Source of the DNA: a virus
Strand: one strand, 5' to 3'
DNA length: 36,774 bases
IMG/VR virus record: IMGVR_UViG_3300025873_000014
Location: 1-36,774 of that record
A model generated the notes under the pieces. The model saw nothing but the letters and a program-made list of their open reading frames with translations. It was not told the origin of the DNA and made no database searches. Position 1 is the stretch's first letter. The number at the start of each line of letters is the position of its first letter. The position numbers and the translations under genes were made by a program. This document shows positions 34,784-36,774 of the stretch, piece after piece.

Positions 34784-36758
34784 TCCTTCCGTTAGTGGCA
34801 GCCCTAATGCTATCCACCATACTCATCAAATTACCAGCCCCAGACTTGGTACTACCGCCGCCGATCTGCTTGACGATATCTGCTGGAACAACGTACTCTC
34901 CGCTGGATAGATTGACGGGTTCCGTACCGTCTATAAGTCCAGAAATATTATCAGCCCTACCATCACCGGGGCCACGCAAGAAACTACCGTCGCCGCCATT
35001 AATAATGTCGGCAACCAGCATTTCCAGCGCACCCTCGCCATACTGTTTGATAAATTTAGAGATCACAACTCCGGAATCCTTAACTTCTCCGGTAAGCGCC
35101 GAGACCGTCATGTCTATCAAATCAGAACTGGGCTCCCCTGAAGAATATTCGGGGACAGGGGCCAAAGCCCCACCATCGGCCATCCCGAAAGCCATGCCGT
35201 GCCAATCTATATCCCAATCGAAGGAGGGCGCAACTCCATATTCCGCAGCGCCCGGAACAATCTGGGGCACAGTATATTCCCCCGTATCCGGATCTGCTGA
35301 CAAGAACGAGGGTCGCGGAGGGGCGTAATACCTCCAATCGCTATACCTGCCGGAGGGGTCGGGCCTGTTCGGATCAGCCCACCCGCCTATCGACATCGGA
35401 TCAGTCATCAACTCGGAAATTCCGGCAAGGCTGGCGAGGGGGGCACCGGGTGCCGCCCCACCAAACAGGCGTCCGGGTTCACCCGCTTCACCCTCAGCAC
35501 CCGTTCTATTGAAAGCTCCGGAAAATAGACCCGGGATGATGGCCCCTATACCCGGGTTCTCGGCTAGATCAATGTAGGGATTGTCGGTCGGGAGGAAGCT
35601 CGAAGCATCACCCAGCGAAGTGGGGGAACTTTCCAGGACGCCGAAGGGGTCGGTGCCCGCTTGCGCGAAGGATGTATTCATGCCGAACGGAGTATCGCCA
35701 GAAAGTGAACCCAGGTAATTCACCAAGGCACCTATACCGGATTCCGATGACGGCCTAAGTCCACCACTCATCTGCGAAGTCAAGCCCTCAAGTGTCCCAA
35801 CGGGGCCACCAGCGCCGGGACCCTGATGTACCGACGGTGGAATAATGCCCTCGGCCTGATCGATGAATTGCTCCCAGCTTATATTTCCATCGAAGTAGTC
35901 AGCGCGCAAGTCACGCTGGCCCAACGGATCGGATTCTCGATTAAGTGCCCAGTCGTAATCGAGCAAATGTGCGGGAGTCGCGGAGGCTTCTGTGGTATCG
36001 AACGGATTCCCAACACCCTCACTGGCCCAACCATATTCCTGTAGATCCCACAATTCATTCAGGGTATACGGCATGGTGTACGCGGCGGAGGTGACGGGAT
36101 CCGGGAGGCCCTCATGGTAGACTCCCAAGGAGGTCCACGGATGGTTTTCTCCGGGGAGCGGGATGCCAAACTCTGTTTCGGGCCACCAATCTCCATAAAG
36201 TGAATTGTTCCATGATGTGGTACCCGACGTACCAATCAGCGCATTGAGTTCGGCCATACCCGCTTCATCAAGCTCGCTGATCGGAGTTCCGGAAAGTGGA
36301 TTTTCCGTAAATACTGGAGTTATGTCGTAACCAAACTGTGCAGACAAATCTTCAAAGGGTAGACTGAGGTCCACAAATGGCGTATCCCCCCCCGTAAAAA
36401 GGTCGTAGTAACCCGTGGGGGTTCCCTGCATATTTACACTAGGGAAGACACCTTCCGTATACACCTGGTCATACGCATCCCTTATTGCATACGTCTCTGC
36501 TTTCTTGAGATAGTCTTTGATATTAAGTCCGCCAAGGTCCACAGAAAATCCCCCTCCACCGCCCGGCGCAACAGGGGGAACATCCCAGGGGGCGGGAGCA
36601 TCGCCTGTTCGGTTGACGCCAAAGTAATCATACTCGGCCTCGTAGGCATCGCCGAAAATCCTCGCCATCGCACTTGACTCATCCAACGACGACATAGTGC
36701 TGTCCATGAAGCCCCAAGTATTGGGATTGTACCCGCCCCATCCGGGCTGAGGACCCAT
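34761..36758 (-). CDS. Virion-associated protein, 665 aa or longer (possibly cut at window edge)
   Basis: A Gly/Pro/Asp-rich protein of low helical content. The C-terminal region has a recurring phage pattern: GDGSFLRGPGDGRADNISGL, then DGTEPVNLSSGEYVVPADIV and GAGNLMSMVDSIR. This motif occurs in many phage late genes of unknown function. The ATG at 36758 has no clear ribosome site, and the frame upstream is open to the right edge, so the true start may lie outside the window. It is the first gene visible in the late block. Confidence 0.6.
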   Translation of the reverse strand: MGPQPGWGGYNPNTWGFMDSTMSSLDESSAMARIFGDAYEAEYDYFGVNRTGDAPAPWDVPPVAPGGGGGFSVDLGGLNIKDYLKKAETYAIRDAYDQVYTEGVFPSVNMQGTPTGYYDLFTGGDTPFVDLSLPFEDLSAQFGYDITPVFTENPLSGTPISELDEAGMAELNALIGTSGTTSWNNSLYGDWWPETEFGIPLPGENHPWTSLGVYHEGLPDPVTSAAYTMPYTLNELWDLQEYGWASEGVGNPFDTTEASATPAHLLDYDWALNRESDPLGQRDLRADYFDGNISWEQFIDQAEGIIPPSVHQGPGAGGPVGTLEGLTSQMSGGLRPSSESGIGALVNYLGSLSGDTPFGMNTSFAQAGTDPFGVLESSPTSLGDASSFLPTDNPYIDLAENPGIGAIIPGLFSGAFNRTGAEGEAGEPGRLFGGAAPGAPLASLAGISELMTDPMSIGGWADPNRPDPSGRYSDWRYYAPPRPSFLSADPDTGEYTVPQIVPGAAEYGVAPSFDWDIDWHGMAFGMADGGALAPVPEYSSGEPSSDLIDMTVSALTGEVKDSGVVISKFIKQYGEGALEMLVADIINGGDGSFLRGPGDGRADNISGLIDGTEPVNLSSGEYVVPADIVKQIGGGSTKSGAGNLMSMVDSIRAATNGRNGPAIPA

Positions 36759-36774
36759 GATGGTCGGGCCGATC

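Noticed and set aside
1-36774. tRNA genes
   Set aside because: No cloverleaf with a TTCGA-type arm and a matching acceptor stem was recognised by eye in the intergenic regions; a tRNA search program would be decisive.

Overview
The window looks like part of a double-stranded DNA bacteriophage genome. Genes are short, densely packed and often overlap by 1-4 nt. They lie in four blocks of alternating strand, with phage replication, recombination, lysis and virion-type genes. The lysis genes include an inner-membrane spanin and a lipoprotein outer spanin, which points to a Gram-negative host; nothing visible names the host more closely. No terminase, portal, major capsid, DNA polymerase or RNA polymerase gene was recognised, so the rest of the genome probably lies outside. 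The last minus-strand gene is still open at the right edge.

Block 1 (about 200-10,880, plus strand) is a long operon of small accessory genes. It starts at a promoter whose spacer holds an inverted repeat, followed at once by a leader hairpin. Genes up to about 5.8 kb are punctuated by seven copies of a 21-nt imperfect palindrome, often overlapping the upstream stop codon. About ten genes carry a near-identical ribosome-binding leader, ACAGGAGAAC. Recognisable members are a trio with its own near-consensus promoter (DUF3150-like protein, MoxR-like AAA+ ATPase, DUF2201-type metallopeptidase/VWA protein), an HNH endonuclease, a 2-oxoglutarate/Fe(II) oxygenase-like protein, a small lipoprotein, a transglutaminase-like cysteine peptidase, a zinc-ribbon protein and a zinc-finger/ribbon-helix-helix protein. 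A strong intrinsic terminator closes the block at about 11.0 kb. Just before it lies GGTTCTCCTGTG, the exact reverse complement of the operon's ribosome-binding leader.

Block 2 (13,931-10,979, minus strand) encodes a RusA-type Holliday junction resolvase, a small protein, a T7 gp4-like primase-helicase and an unidentified protein whose last codons contain the opposing terminator. Block 3 (14,006-17,785, plus strand) is a recombination module: a Cas4/RecB-like PD-(D/E)XK nuclease, an ERF single-strand annealing protein, a small protein with an SSB-like acidic tail, a DUF968-like HNH protein, two proteins of unknown function, a DUF3310 protein, a strong terminator, and a GNAT-like protein.

Block 4 (36,758-17,795, minus strand) is the late region. 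Transcription passes through a 665-aa virion-associated protein, a GNAT-like protein, a repeat-rich 1,033-aa protein, a 600-aa protein and a 2,997-aa polyvalent protein with a zincin motif and three copies of a boundary motif. It then enters a lysis cassette (M15 endolysin, 59-aa holin candidate, i-spanin, o-spanin). The block ends with a small Cys-containing protein, a metallophosphoesterase, a SprT-like metallopeptidase and a 26-aa membrane peptide.
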